A DNA stretch of 40,000 nucleotides, from the NCBI RefSeq assembly GCF_030272615.1, contig NW_026729286.1:42501-82500 (forward strand). The letters run 5' to 3'. Source of the stretch: Cryptomeria japonica. Taxonomy: Eukaryota > Streptophyta > Pinopsida > Cupressales > Cupressaceae. Positions 1 through 10,900 of this stretch are shown here, piece after piece (position 1 is the stretch's first letter; the number at the start of each line of letters is the position of its first letter). Made by a program: the position numbers and the translations under genes. The notes under the pieces are model-generated. The model did not search any database and was not told the DNA's origin. It saw nothing but the letters and a program-made list of their open reading frames with translations.

Positions 1-60
1 TGTGCACCTCGGGTGGGCACCTTGGTGCGCATGCCTTGCCTGGGCTGCGCACCAGGGCGG

Positions 61-173
61 GCTCAAGATGGCACCCGCGTTCCTTTTTTTTCACTATCTT
101 TCAAAACGGAAATTTTAAAATCTCATTTTTTTTTGCCTTTTTCTGGAAATTAGTGAAGGCAGCGCATCAAAGG
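61..173. repeat. AT-rich ~110-bp module (representative; 11 per superunit)
   Basis: Starts at GCTCAAGATGGCAC, passes CACTATCTTTC, the palindrome ATTTTAAAAT and a run of 8-10 T, then TGCCTTTT and GGAAATTAGTGAAGGC, and ends at GCGCATCAAAGG. In copy 1 the family occurs at 61-173, 531-643, 1026-1139, 2131-2179 (partial), 2806-2922 (strongly diverged), 4757-4875, 5278-5389, 5633-5745, 6102-6214, 6597-6710 and 7351-7462. The other superunits have the corresponding set; copy 3 lacks the partial one. The modules break otherwise GC-rich sequence into blocks of about 350-750 bp. Function unknown. Confidence 0.9.
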
Positions 174-341
174 TGCGCACCTCGCTGCCCACCACGGTGC
201 GCAACGCCGGTGGGCACCCGGGAGTGCTTCGAAGTGTGCTCCAAGGTGCTGCGTGCACGTTGTCGGAGCCCGGTTTGCCCCGGGTGCGCACCTCGCGTGC
301 ACCTTCGTCGGGGTGGGCACCTTGGCTGGGTTTGCCCCGGC

Positions 342-434
342 TGCGCTCCGAAGCGGGGTTATTGGAGCGCCGCCTCTTTTTTTGTCGGAGCGTTTGGTGG
401 GGTTTCTCGCATTGGCTCTTCCGAGGCCCGGTTG
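342..434. repeat. 93-bp T-run/GGTGGGGTTTCTCGC module
   Basis: Defined by GCGCTCCGAAGCGGGGTTA, a T run followed by GTCGGAGCG, TTTGGTGGGGTTTCTCGC and ATTGGCTCTTCC. It occurs four times per superunit, in copy 1 at 342-434, 811-903, 5914-6006 and 6382-6474, always between two AT-rich modules. A short variant of the promoter upstream word (GAAGTCGGAAGTAGGG or GAAGTTGGAAGTTGGG) follows within about 30 bp. No function is recognised. Confidence 0.85.
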
Positions 435-1139
435 CCACCCTGGCGCGCACGAAGTCGGAAGTAGGGTTAATTGCCCGGGTGCGCACCTTTGCCAGGGTGG
501 GCACCTTACCTGGGCTGCGCACCAGGGCGGGCTCAAGATGGCACGCGCGTTCCGTTTTTTTCACTATCTTTCAAAACGGAAATTTTAAAATCTCCTTTTT
601 TTTTTGCCTTTTCTGGAAATTAGTGAAGGCAGCGCATCAAAGGTGCGCACCTCGCTGCCCACCTTGGTGTGCTCTGAGGTGCGCACCCGGGAGCGCTACG
701 AAGTGTGCTCCAAGGTGCGGCGTGCACGTTGTCGGAGCCCGGTTTGCCCCGGGTGCGCACCTCGCCTGCACCTTGGCCGGGGTGGGCACCTTGGCTGGGT
801 TTGCCCAGGGTGCGCTCCGAAGCGGGGTTACTGGAGCGCCCCCTCTTTTTTTGTCAGAGCGTTTGGTGGGGTTTCTCGCATTGGCTCTTCCCAGGCCCGG
901 TTGTTGGGTGCGCTCCCACCCTGGCGCGCGCGAAGTTGGAAGTTGGGTTAATTGCCCGGGCGCGCACCTTCGCCAGGGTGGGCACCTTGGTGCGCACACC
1001 TTGGCTGGGCTGCGCACCAGGGCGGGCTCAAGATGGCACCAGCATTCCCTTTTTCTCACTATCTTTCAAAACGGAAATTTTAAAATCTCGTTTTTTTTTT
1101 GCCTTTTATGGAAATTAGTGAAGGCATCGCATCAAAGGT

Positions 1140-2110
1140 GCGCACCTCGCTGCCCACCTTGGTGTGCTCCGAGGTGCCCACCACGGTGCGCAACGCCGGT
1201 GCGAACCCGGGAGCGCCCCGATGTGTGCTCCAAGGTGCGGCGTGCACGAAGTCGGACCCCGGTTTGCCCCGGGTGCGCACCTCGCGTGCACCTTGGTGCG
1301 CACACCTTGGCTGGGTTGCGCGGCCTGGTGGGCACCATGGTGCGCACCAAGGAGCGCTCCGAAGTGTGCTCCAAGGTGCGGCGTGCACGAAGTCGGAGCC
1401 CGGTTTGCCCCGGGTACGCACCTCGCGTGCACCTTCGCCGGGGTGGGCACCTCGGCTGGGTTGCGCGCCCTGGTGCGCACCAAGGAGCGCTCCGAAGTGT
1501 GCTCCAAGGTGCGGCGTGCACGAAGTCGGAGCCCGGTTTGCCCCGGGTGCGCACCTTCGCCGCGGTGCGCACCATGGCGTGCACGAAGTCGGAGCCCGGT
1601 TTGCCCCGGGTGCGCACCTCGCGTGCACCTTCGGCGGGGTTGCGCGCCCTGGTGGGCACCATGGTGCGCACCAAGGAGCGCTCCGAAGTGTGCTCCAAGG
1701 TGCGGCGTGCACGAAGTCGGAGCCCGGTTTGCCCCGGGTGCGCACCTCGCGTGCACCTTCGGCGGGGTTGCGCGCCCTGGTGGGCACCATGGTGCGCACC
1801 AAGGAGCGCTCCGAAGTGTGCTCCAAGGTGCGGCGTGCACGAAGTCGGAGCCCGGTTTGCCCCGGGTGCGCACCTCGCGTGCACCTTCGCCGCGGTGGGC
1901 ACCATGGCGTGCACGAAGTCGGAGCCCGGTTTGCCCCGGGTGCGCACCTCGCGTGCACCTTCGCCGGGGTGGGCACCTCGGCTGGGTTGCGCGCCCTGGT
2001 GCGCACCAAGGAGCGCTCCGAAGTGTGCTCCAAGGTGCGGCGTGCACGAAGTCGGAGCCCGGTTTGCCCCGGGTGCGCACCTCGCGTGCACCTTCGCCAG
2101 GGTGGGCACC
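1140..2110. repeat. Palindromic GC-rich array (superunit part A)
   Basis: Tandem, irregular units assembled from GAAGTCGGAGCCCGG, TTTGCCCCGGGTGCGCACC, TCGCGTGCACC, GCACCATGGTGC, GGTGCGCACC and GGAGCGCTCC. Several of these words are perfect palindromes and occur end to end. The array contains few TA or TGA words, so every frame on both strands stays open; this explains long open frames here and in the matching parts of the other superunits. The array is not coding. Confidence 0.9.
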
Positions 2111-2940
2111 TCGGTGCGCACACCTTCTCAATGTTTTCTTGCCTTTTCTGGAAATTGGTGAAGGCAGCGCATCAAAGGTGCGCACCTCGGTGTGCTCCGA
2201 GGTGCGAACCCGAGAGCGCTCCGAGGTGCCCACGAAGTCGAAAGTCGGGTTAATTGCATTGTTTTCCCCGGGTGCGCTCCGAGGTGCGCAACATCGGCGC
2301 GCACCAAGGAGGGCTCCGAAGTGTGCTCCAAGGTGCGCACGATGGCGTGCACCTCTGGTGCGCACGATTCGGAGCTCGGTTTGACCGGGGTGCGCACACC
2401 TTGGCTGGGTTGCGCACCTTTTGTGCGCTCCAAGGTGCGCACGAAGTCGGAGCTCGGTTTGCCCCGGGTGCGCACCTTCGCCAGGGTGCGCACCTTGATG
2501 CGCACGCCTTGGCTGGGCTGCGCACCTTGGTGGGCGCCATGGTGCGCACCTTTCGTGCGCTCCAAGGTGCGCACGAAGTCGGAGCTCGGTTTGCCCCGGG
2601 TGCGCACCTTGGTGGGCGCCATGGTGCACTCCGAGGTGCCCAAGATTGGTGCGCACCAAGGAGCGCTCCGAAGTGCGCTCCAAGGTGCGCGCGAAGTCGA
2701 AAGTTGGGTTAATTGTCCGGTTTGCCTCGGGTGCGCACCTTGCGTGCACCTTCGCCAGGGTGGGCGCCTTGGTGCGCACACCTTGGCTGGGCTGCGCACA
2801 CCTTGGCACCCGCGTTTCCTTCATTTTAAATTTTTTTTTTTTACAATCTCTCAAGTGGGAAATTCTATAATCTCAACTTTTTTTGCCTTTTCAGGAAACT
2901 TTTGAATGGAGCGCATCATTGGTGCGCTCCGAAGTGTGCT
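2111..2940. repeat. Divergent palindromic array next to the 5S flank
   Basis: Related to the neighbouring array but with its own variants (GGAGCTCGGTTTGCCCC, GGGCGCCATGGTGC, GGTGCGCTCC). It starts at the partial AT-rich module and ends at the most diverged module, 2806-2922. The upstream-promoter-like words GAAGTCGAAAGTCGGG and GAAGTCGAAAGTTGGG occur at about 2235 and 2694. Confidence 0.8.
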
Positions 2941-3330
2941 CCAAAGCTCTCTCCAGCTGCGTGCACCTGCCCCGGCCGCGCACCCGGCCCCGCCCAGCTT
3001 CGCTCACCTGTCCCGGGCGTCTGGTGCGGAACCTTAGAGTAAGAAACATCACCGTGCACCTTGGCCAACGTGCGCGACTCGACCGAGCGCGCACTGGCCG
3101 AGGTGCACACCGATTTCACCTGGGTGCGCGCGCAGCACCTCGGGCGCACCGGGGTGCGCGCACAACGCCCGGGTTGCACCGTGGCCTGTGTGCTCGGGGC
3201 GCCTCGGGTGCGCGCTCGGTGTCGCCCCCGCGCGCGCGGTAGTGCGGGCAGCGCACCCCGGCCCGGCCCGGCCCCGACGAGAACGCAAACGGGCAAAAGG
3301 TTTATTCAAATAGCATTGCGACGCCCGGCG
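2941..3330. other. GC-rich 3' flank of 5S, no gene seen
   Basis: About 390 bp of very GC- and CpG-rich sequence with loose GTGCGCGC and GTGCACC words but no clear tandem period. The only AT-richer stretch is around CTTAGAGTAAGAAACATC, at about 3034. It lies downstream of the 5S terminator. Equivalents begin at about 10864, 18711 and 26635. Confidence 0.6.
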
Positions 3331-3343
3331 AAAAACTAAAAAA
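3331..3343 (-). terminator. Pol III terminator of 5S copy 1
   Basis: On the minus strand the end of 5S is followed by TTTTTT, then AG, then TTTTT: a primary Pol III terminator with a backup T run. Confidence 0.85.
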
Positions 3344-3461
3344 GGGTGCAACACCGGGACTTCCCGGGAGGTCACCCATCCCAGTACTACTCCGGCCCAA
3401 GCGCGCTTAACTGCGGAGTTCTGATGGGATCCGGTGCACTAACGCTGGTATGATCGCACCC
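3342..3461 (-). rRNA. 5S ribosomal RNA gene, copy 1
   Basis: Encodes the 5S rRNA of the large ribosomal subunit, transcribed by RNA polymerase III. On the minus strand it begins GGGTGCGATCATACCAGCG at 3461 and ends GTGTTGCACCC at 3344, followed by a T run; two terminal T residues are included to reach the usual 120 nt. The internal control region is intact: an A box around AGTTAAGCGCGCTTGGG (nt 50-66) and a C box around GGATGGGTGACCTCCC (nt 80-96). The terminal stem GGGTGC/GCACCC pairs. No lesion is seen, so the gene looks functional. It lies opposite to the presumed direction of 35S transcription. The match to plant 5S is unmistakable; the details look gymnosperm-like. Confidence 0.97.
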
Positions 3462-3489
3462 GTTATGAGCTTGTCGCAGTGTGTACTTA
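3462..3489 (-). promoter_or_regulatory. 5' external promoter of 5S copy 1
   Basis: On the minus strand TAAGTA occupies -28 to -23 (3489-3484), GC lies at -16/-15, and the base at -1 is C. Plant 5S genes are known to use a TATA-like box near -28, a GC dinucleotide near -12 and C at -1. The fit is good for the TATA-like box and -1, and approximate for GC. Confidence 0.65.
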
Positions 3490-3860
3490 GCAAACCGCGA
3501 CCCACGTGCGAATCCACCCCGGCCACCCACCCCCGTCGAGGTGCACACCCTCCCTCGCGAAGTGCGCCCCGTTCGCCAAGTGTGAGCCCTGCCCGGGTGC
3601 GCGCACCTTGCTAGGGCGTCGGGTGTGCACCCGGCCCGGCCTACGTGCGTGCACCTGGAGGGGGCGTCGTGTGCGTGCAGTGTCCCGTCTGCAACGCGGT
3701 GCCCACACACCACCTCGGGCGCAACGACCTGCGCTCACATGTGGGCCGAGTGCACCTTGGTGCATGTTCGGGGCGCCTCGGGTGCACGCTCGATCTTGCC
3801 CCGGTGCACCAAGGCGCTCGGTTTGCCCCGGGTGCGCACTTGGTGCAAGGTGGGCACCCA
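3490..3860. other. GC-rich 5' flank of 5S, no gene seen
   Basis: Non-tandem GC-rich sequence upstream of 5S, with scattered GTGCACC words and one CTCGGTTTGCCCCGGGTGCG fragment near 3818 that links it to the palindromic arrays. Nothing else is recognised. Equivalents begin at about 11413, 19260 and 27184. Confidence 0.6.
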
Positions 3861-4235
3861 AAATAGGGATCAAGCACCAAAACACAAGTTTCGGGATGCA
3901 AAATGGGACCCAAGGACCACAAATGCGTTCCAAGACCCATGATGGGTCCACGAGAACAAAAATGTGTTCCGAGACTTAATAAACAAATATTGGGTTTTAG
4001 GAGAAGAAACATGCTCTGATGCCCAAAACGAGAATCGACCCCGAAAAGGCCACAGGCCAAAAGTGGGATGCGAGACAAAAAAAAATGGGACCCGAGGACC
4101 AAAATTGGGTTCCCAGGTCGAAGACAGGGCAACCGGACAAGAAACGACCTCTAAGGCTCGAAATGAGTCCCGGCGACTAAAACTTGACAAGAAGCACCCA
4201 TCAGGCACCCAACTCGACACCCATGGGATGCCGAC
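3861..4235. repeat. A-rich block with degenerate GGGACC repeats
   Basis: Purine-rich plus strand with loosely repeated words such as AAATGGGACCCAAGGACC, AAAATGGGACCCGAGGACC and GGGTTCCCAGG at roughly 25-30 bp. It contains an A9 run and AATAAACAAATATTGGG. It resembles neither 5S nor the Pol I promoter. Equivalents begin at about 11784, 19631 and 27555. Origin unknown. Confidence 0.6.
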
Positions 4236-4712
4236 CCACCCGGGCTTCCACCTAGCACACCTTGGCACCCACCCACCCTCGCACCCAACCTCGCACCCAA
4301 CTTAGCACCTTTGAACCCACATTGGCACTCACCCTGACCCTGGCACCTTGGAACCCACATTGGCACTCACCTTGACCCTGGCACCCACCTTTGCACTCAC
4401 CTTGGGACCCACCCTGGCTCCCACCTCGGCACCCACCCAGACACCCACCTTGGTTCCTTGGCACCCACCTTGGATCCTTGGCACCCACCCCGACACCCAC
4501 CTTGGCACGCAACTTGGCTACTTGCCACCCATCTTGGCTCCTTGACGCCCACCCCGACAACCACCCCGTGACCTACCCTGGCTAGGGTTGGTGCACACCC
4601 ACCCTGGTGCCCACCTTGGCACCCACCCTATGACCCACCTTGGCACGCACCTTAGTACCCACCCCGTTACCCACCCTAGGACCCACCCCGTGACCCACCT
4701 TGGCCAGGGTGG
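4236..4712. repeat. CACCC-rich degenerate array inside the superunit
   Basis: Short degenerate repeats of the type TTGGCACCCACC, with almost no GGG on the plus strand and many GGG runs on the minus strand. In copies 1-3 it ends at about 4712, where the palindromic array resumes. Equivalents begin at about 12159, 20006 and 27930; the last continues past the superunit into the long array at 28411. Confidence 0.85.
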
Positions 4713-5572
4713 GTGCCTTGGTGCGCACAACTTGCCTGGGCTGCACACCAGGGCGGGCTCAAGATGGCACCCGCGTTCCGTTTTTTTCACTATCTTTCAA
4801 AACGGAAATTTTAAAATCTCATTTTTTTCTTTTTTTTGCCTTTTCTGGAAATTAGTGAAGGCAGCGCATCAAAGGTGCGCAATGCTGGTGCGAACCCGGG
4901 AGCGCTCCGATGTGTGCTCCAAGGTGCGGCGTGCACGAAGTCCGAGCCCGGTTTGCCCCGGGTGCGCACCTCGCGTGCACCTTCGCCGGGGTGAGCACCT
5001 TGGCTGGGTTGCGCGCCCTGGTGCGTACCAAGGAGCGCTCTGAAGTGTGCTCCAAGGTGCGGCGTGCACGAAGTCGGAGCCCGGTTTGCCCCGGGTGTGC
5101 ACCTCGGGTGCGCACCTCGCGTGCACCTTCGCTGCGGTGGGCACCTTGGCTGGGTTGCGCGCCTTGGTGGGCACCATGCAGTGCACGAAGTCGGAGCCCG
5201 GTTTGCCCCGGGCGCGCACCTCCGCCAGGGTGGGCACCTTGGTGCGCACAACTTGCCTGGGCTGCGCACCAGGAAGGGCTCAAGATGGCACCCGCGTTCC
5301 GTTTTTTTCACTATCTTTCAGAACGGAAATTTTAAAATATCGTTTTTTTTTGCCTTTTCTGGAAATTAGTGAAGGCAGCGCATCAAAGGTGCGCAACGCT
5401 GGTGCGAACCTGGGAGCGCTCCGATGTGTGCTCCAAGGTGCGGCGTGCACAAAGTCGGAGCCCGGTTTGCCCCGGGTGCGCCCTGGTGGGCACCATGGTG
5501 CGCACCAAGGAGCGCTCCGAAGTGTGCTCCAAGGTGCGGCCTGCACGAAGTCGGAGCCCGGTTTGCCCCGGG

Positions 5573-7923
5573 TGTGCACCTCGGGTGGGCACCTTGGTGC
5601 GCATGCCTTGCCTGGGCTGCGCACCAGGGCGGGCTCAAGATGGCACCCGCGTTCCTTTTTTTTCACTATCTTTCAAAACGGAAATTTTAAAATCTCATTT
5701 TTTTTTGCCTTTTTCTGGAAATTAGTGAAGGCAGCGCATCAAAGGTGCGCACCTCGCTGCCCACCACGGTGCGCAACGCCGGTGGGCACCCGGGAGTGCT
5801 TCGAAGTGTGCTCCAAGGTGTTGCGTGCACGTTGTCGGAGCCCGGTTTGCCCCGGGTGCGCACCTCGCGTGCACCTTCGTCGGGGTGGGCACCTTGGCTT
5901 GGTTTGCCCCGGCTGCGCTCCGAAGCGGGGTTATTGGAGCGCCGCCTCTTTTTTTGTCGGAGCGTTTGGTGGGGTTTCTCGCATTGGCTCTTCCGAGGCC
6001 CGGTTGCCACCCTGGCGCGCACGAAGTCGGAAGTAGGGTTAATTGCCCGGGTGCGCACCTTTGCCAGGGTGGCACCTTACCTGGGCTGCGCACCAGGGCG
6101 GGCTCAAGATGGCACGCGCGTTCCGTTTTTTTCACTATCTTTCAAAACGGAAATTTTAAAATCTCCTTTTTTTTTTGCCTTTTCTGGAAATTAGTGAAGG
6201 CAGCGCATCAAAGGTGCGCACCTCGCTGCCCACCTTGGTGTGCTCTGAGGTGCGCACCCGGGAGCGCTACGAAGTGTGCTCCAAGGTGCGGCGTGCACGT
6301 TGTCGGAGCCCGGTTTGCCCCGGGTGCGCACCTCGCCTGCACCTTGGCCGGGGTGGGCACCTTGGCTGGGTTTGCCCAGGGTGCGCTCCGAAGCGGGGTT
6401 ACTGGAGCGCCCCCTCTTTTTTTGTCAGAGAGTTTGGTGGGGTTTCTCGCATTGGCTCTTCCCAGGCCCGGTTGTTGGGTGCGCTCCCACCCTGGCGCGC
6501 GCGAAGTTGGAAGTTGGGTTAATTGCCCGGGCGCGCACCTTCGCCAGGGTGGGCACCTTGGTGCGCAAACCTTGGCTGGGCTGCGCACCAGGGCGGGCTC
6601 AAGATGGCACCAGCATTCCCTTTTTCTCACTATCTTTCAAAACGGAAATTTTAAAATCTCGTTTTTTTTTTGCCTTTTATGGAAATTAGTGAAGGCATCG
6701 CATCAAAGGTGCGCACCTCGCTGCCCACCTTGGTGTGCTCCGAGGTGCCCACCACGGTGCGCAACGCCGGTGCGAACCCGGGAGCGCCCCGATGTGTGCT
6801 CCAAGGTGCGGCGTGCACGAAGTCGGACCCCGGTTTGCCCCGGGTGCGCACCTCGCGTGCACCTTGGTGCGCACACCTTGGCTGGGTTGCGCGGCCTGGT
6901 GGGCACCATGGTGCGCACCAAGGAGCGCTCCGAAGTGTGCTCCAAGGTGCGGCGTGCACGAAGTCGGAGCCCGGTTTGCCCCGGGTGCGCACCTTCGCCG
7001 CGGTGGGCACCATGGCGTGCACGAAGTCGGAGCCCGGTTTGCCCCGGGTGCGCACCTCGCGTGCACCTTCGCCGGGGTGGGCACCTCGGCTGGGTTGCGC
7101 GCCCTGGTGCGCACCAAGGAGCGCTCTGAAGTGTGCTCCAAGGTGCGGCGTGCACGAAGTCGGAGCCCGGTTTGCCCCGGGTGTGCACCTCGCGTGCACC
7201 TTCGCTGCGGTGGGCACCTTGGCTGGGTTGCGCGCCTTGGTGGGCACCATGCAGTGCACGAAGTCGGAGCCCGGTTTGCCCCGGGCGCGCACCTCCGCCA
7301 GGGTGGGCACCTTGGTGCGCACAACTTGCCTGGGCTGCGCACCAGGAAGGGCTCAAGATGGCACCCGCGTTCCGTTTTTTTCACTATCTTTCAGAACGGA
7401 AATTTTAAAATATCGTTTTTTTTTGCCTTTTCTGGAAATTAGTGAAGGCAGCGCATCAAAGGTGCGCAACGCTGGTGCGAACCTGGGAGCGCTCCGATGT
7501 GTGCTCCAAGGTGCGGCGTGCACGAAGTCGGACCCCGGTTTGCCCCGGGTGCGCACCTCGCGTGCACCTTGGTGCGCACACCTTGGCTGGGTTGCGCGCC
7601 CTGGTGGGCACCATGGTGCGCACCAAGGAGCGCTCCGAAGTGTGCTCCAAGGTGCGGCGTGCACGAAGTCGGAGCCCGGTTTGCCCCGGGTGCGCACCTC
7701 GCGTGCACCTTCGCCGCGGTGGGCACCATGGCGTGCACGAAGTCGGAGCCCGGTTTGCCCCGGGTGCGCACCTCGCGTGCACCTTCGCCGGGGTGGGCAC
7801 CTTGGTGTGCAGACCTTGGCTGGGTTGCGCGCCCTGGTGGGCACCATGGTGCGCACCAAGGAGCGCTCCGAAGTGTGCTCCAAGGTGCGGCCTGCACGAA
7901 GTCGGAGCCCGGTTTGCCCCGGG
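5573..7923. repeat. 2351-bp internal duplicate of the superunit start
   Basis: Sequence from 5573 repeats that from 1 (offset 5572, then 5571 after a 1-bp deletion near 6070) and stays collinear to about 1416/6987. It then carries a rearranged, shorter version of the palindromic array. Each superunit therefore contains two rounds of the same subfamily, pointing to repeated unequal exchange at two scales. Confidence 0.85.
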
Positions 7924-10900
7924 TGTGCACCTCGGGTGGGCACCTTGGTGCGCATGCCTTGCCTGGGCTGCGCACCAGGGCGGGCTCAAGATGGCACCCG
8001 CGTTCCTTTTTTTTCACTATCTTTCAAAACGGAAATTTTAAAATCTCATTTTTTTTTGCCTTTTTCTGGAAATTAGTGAAGGCAGCGCATCAAAGGTGCG
8101 CACCTCGCTGCCCACCACGGTGCGCAACACCGGTGGGCACCCGGGAGTGCTTCGAAGTGTGCTCCAAGGTGCTGCGTGCACGTTGTCGGAGCCCGGTTTG
8201 CCCCGGGTGCGCACCTCGCGTGCACCTTCGTCGGGGTGGGCACCTTGGCTGGGTTTGCCCCGGCTGCGCTCCGAAGCGGGGTTATTGGAGCGCCGCCTCT
8301 TTTTTTGTCGGAGCGTTTGGTGGGGTTTCTCGCATTGGCTCTTCCGAGGCCCGGTTGCCACCCTGGCGCGCACGAAGTCGGAAGTAGGGTTAATTGCCCG
8401 GGTGCGCACCTTTGCCAGGGTGGGCACCTTACCTGGGCTGCGCACCAGGGCGGGCTCAAGATGGCACGCGCGTTCCGTTTTTTTCACTATCTTTCAAAAC
8501 GGAAATTTTAAAATCTCCTTTTTTTTTTGCCTTTTCTGGAAATTAGTGAAGGCAGCGCATCAAAGGTGCGCACCTCGCTGCCCACCTTGGTGTGCTCTGA
8601 GGTGCGCACCCGGGAGCGCTACGAAGTGTGCTCCAAGGTGCGGCGTGCACGTTGTCGGAGCCCGGTTTGCCCCGGGTGCGCACCTCGCCTGCACCTTGGC
8701 CGGGGTGGGCACCTTGGCTGGGTTTGCCCAGGGTGCGCTCCGAAGCGGGGTTACTGGAGCGCCCCCTCTTTTTTTGTCAGAGCGTTTGGTGGGGTTTCTC
8801 GCATTGGCTCTTCCCAGGCCCGGTTGTTGGGTGCGCTCCCACCCTGGCGCGCGCGAAGTTGGAAGTTGGGTTAATTGCCCGGGCGCGCACCTTCGCCAGG
8901 GTGGGCACCTTGGTGCGCACACCTTGGCTGGGCTGCGCACCAGGGCGGGCTCAAGATGGCACCAGCATTCCCTTTTTCTCACTATCTTTCAAAACGGAAA
9001 TTTTAAAATCTCGTTTTTTTTTTGCCTTTTATGGAAATTAGTGAAGGCATCGCATCAAAGGTGCGCACCTCGCTGCCCACCTTGGTGTGCTCCGAGGTGC
9101 CCACCACGGTGCGCAACGCCGGTGCGAACCCGGGAGCGCCCCGATGTGTGCTCCAAGGTGCGGCGTGCACGAAGTCGGACCCCGGTTTGCCCCGGGTGCG
9201 CACCTCGCGTGCACCTTGGTGCGCACACCTTGGCTGGGTTGCGCGGCCTGGTGGGCACCATGGTGCGCACCAAGGAGCGCTCCGAAGTGTGCTCCAAGGT
9301 GCGGCGTGCACGAAGTCGGAGCCCGGTTTGCCCCGGGTACGCACCTCGCGTGCACCTTCGCCGGGGTGGGCACCTCGGCTGGGTTGCGCGCCCTGGTGCG
9401 CACCAAGGAGCGCTCCGAAGTGTGCTCCAAGGTGCGGCGTGCACGAAGTCGGAGCCCGGTTTGCCCCGGGTGCGCACCTTCGCCGCGGTGCGCACCATGG
9501 CGTGCACGAAGTCGGAGCCCGGTTTGCCCCGGGTGCGCACCTCGCGTGCACCTTCGGCGGGGTTGCGCGCCCTGGTGGGCACCATGGTGCGCACCAAGGA
9601 GCGCTCCGAAGTGTGCTCCAAGGTGCGGCGTGCACGAAGTCGGAGCCCGGTTTGCCCCGGGTGCGCACCTCGCGTGCACCTTCGGCGGGGTTGCGCGCCC
9701 TGGTGGGCACCATGGTGCGCACCAAGGAGCGCTCCGAAGTGTGCTCCAAGGTGCGGCGTGCACGAAGTCGGAGCCCGGTTTGCCCCGGGTGCGCACCTCG
9801 CGTGCACCTTCGCCGCGGTGGGCACCATGGCGTGCACGAAGTCGGAGCCCGGTTTGCCCCGGGTGCGCACCTCGCGTGCACCTTCGCCGGGGTGGGCACC
9901 TCGGCTGGGTTGCGCGCCCTGGTGCGCACCAAGGAGCGCTCCGAAGTGTGCTCCAAGGTGCGGCGTGCACGAAGTCGGAGCCCGGTTTGCCCCGGGTGCG
10001 CACCTCGCGTGCACCTTCGCCAGGGTGGGCACCTCGGTGCGCACACCTTCTCAATGTTTTCTTGCCTTTTCTGGAAATTGGTGAAGGCAGCGCATCAAAG
10101 GTGCGCACCTCGGTGTGCTCCGAGGTGCGAACCCGAGAGCGCTCCGAGGTGCCCACGAAGTCGAAAGTCGGGTTAATTGCATTGTTTTCCCCGGGTGCGC
10201 TCCGAGGTGCGCAACATCGGCGCGCACCAAGGAGGGCTCCGAAGTGTGCTCCAAGGTGCGCACGATGGCGTGCACCTCTGGTGCGCACGATTCGGAGCTC
10301 GGTTTGACCGGGGTGCGCACACCTTGGCTGGGTTGCGCACCTTTTGTGCGCTCCAAGGTGCGCACGAAGTCGGAGCTCGGTTTGCCCCGGGTGCGCACCT
10401 TCGCCAGGGTGCGCACCTTGATGCGCACGCCTTGGCTGGGCTGCGCACCTTGGTGGGCGCCATGGTGCGCACCTTTCGTGCGCTCCAAGGTGCGCACGAA
10501 GTCGGAGCTCGGTTTGCCCCGGGTGCGCACCTTGGTGGGCGCCATGGTGCACTCCGAGGTGCCCAAGATTGGTGCGCACCAAGGAGCGCTCCGAAGTGCG
10601 CTCCAAGGTGCGCGCGAAGTCGAAAGTTGGGTTAATTGTCCGGTTTGCCTCGGGTGCGCACCTTGCGTGCACCTTCGCCAGGGTGGGCGCCTTGGTGCGC
10701 ACACCTTGGCTGGGCTGCGCACACCTTGGCACCCGCGTTTCCTTCATTTTAAATTTTTTTTTTTTACAATCTCTCAAGTGGGAAATTCTATAATCTCAAC
10801 TTTTTTTGCCTTTTCAGGAAACTTTTGAATGGAGCGCATCATTGGTGCGCTCCGAAGTGTGCTCCAAAGCTCTCTCCAGCTGCGTGCACCTGCCCCGGCC

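Larger units (their letters stand above)
1..7923. repeat. 7.9-kb IGS superunit, copy 1 (complete)
   Basis: First of four tandem copies of a 7923-bp unit; the sequence at 1 recurs at 7924, 15847 and 23695. The phase is set by the window edge, so the true unit boundary is unknown. Internal map: GC-rich palindromic array with AT-rich modules (1-2940), GC-rich flank (2941-3341), 5S gene on the minus strand (3342-3461), second flank (3462-3860), A-rich block (3861-4235), CACCC block (4236-4712), then a second palindromic array (4713-7923). The last 2351 bp (5573-7923) begin as a copy of 1-1416 and then diverge by internal rearrangement. Copies agree almost base for base, which implies recent amplification or strong homogenisation. 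No gene other than 5S is seen. Confidence 0.95.

Noticed and set aside
173-2161. Long open frames (up to about 700 codons) in the superunits, on both strands
   Set aside because: Several overlapping frames on both strands are open at once, with similar low-complexity peptides. Repeat indels shift frames freely, and the palindromic GC-rich words contain few stop codons. No domain, start context or intron signal is visible.
3342-3461. Cassandra-type TRIM retrotransposon carrying a 5S-derived LTR
   Set aside because: The 5S is full length and intact, with its own terminator. No primer-binding site, polypurine tract or paired LTR was seen, and the surrounding unit is IGS repeat.
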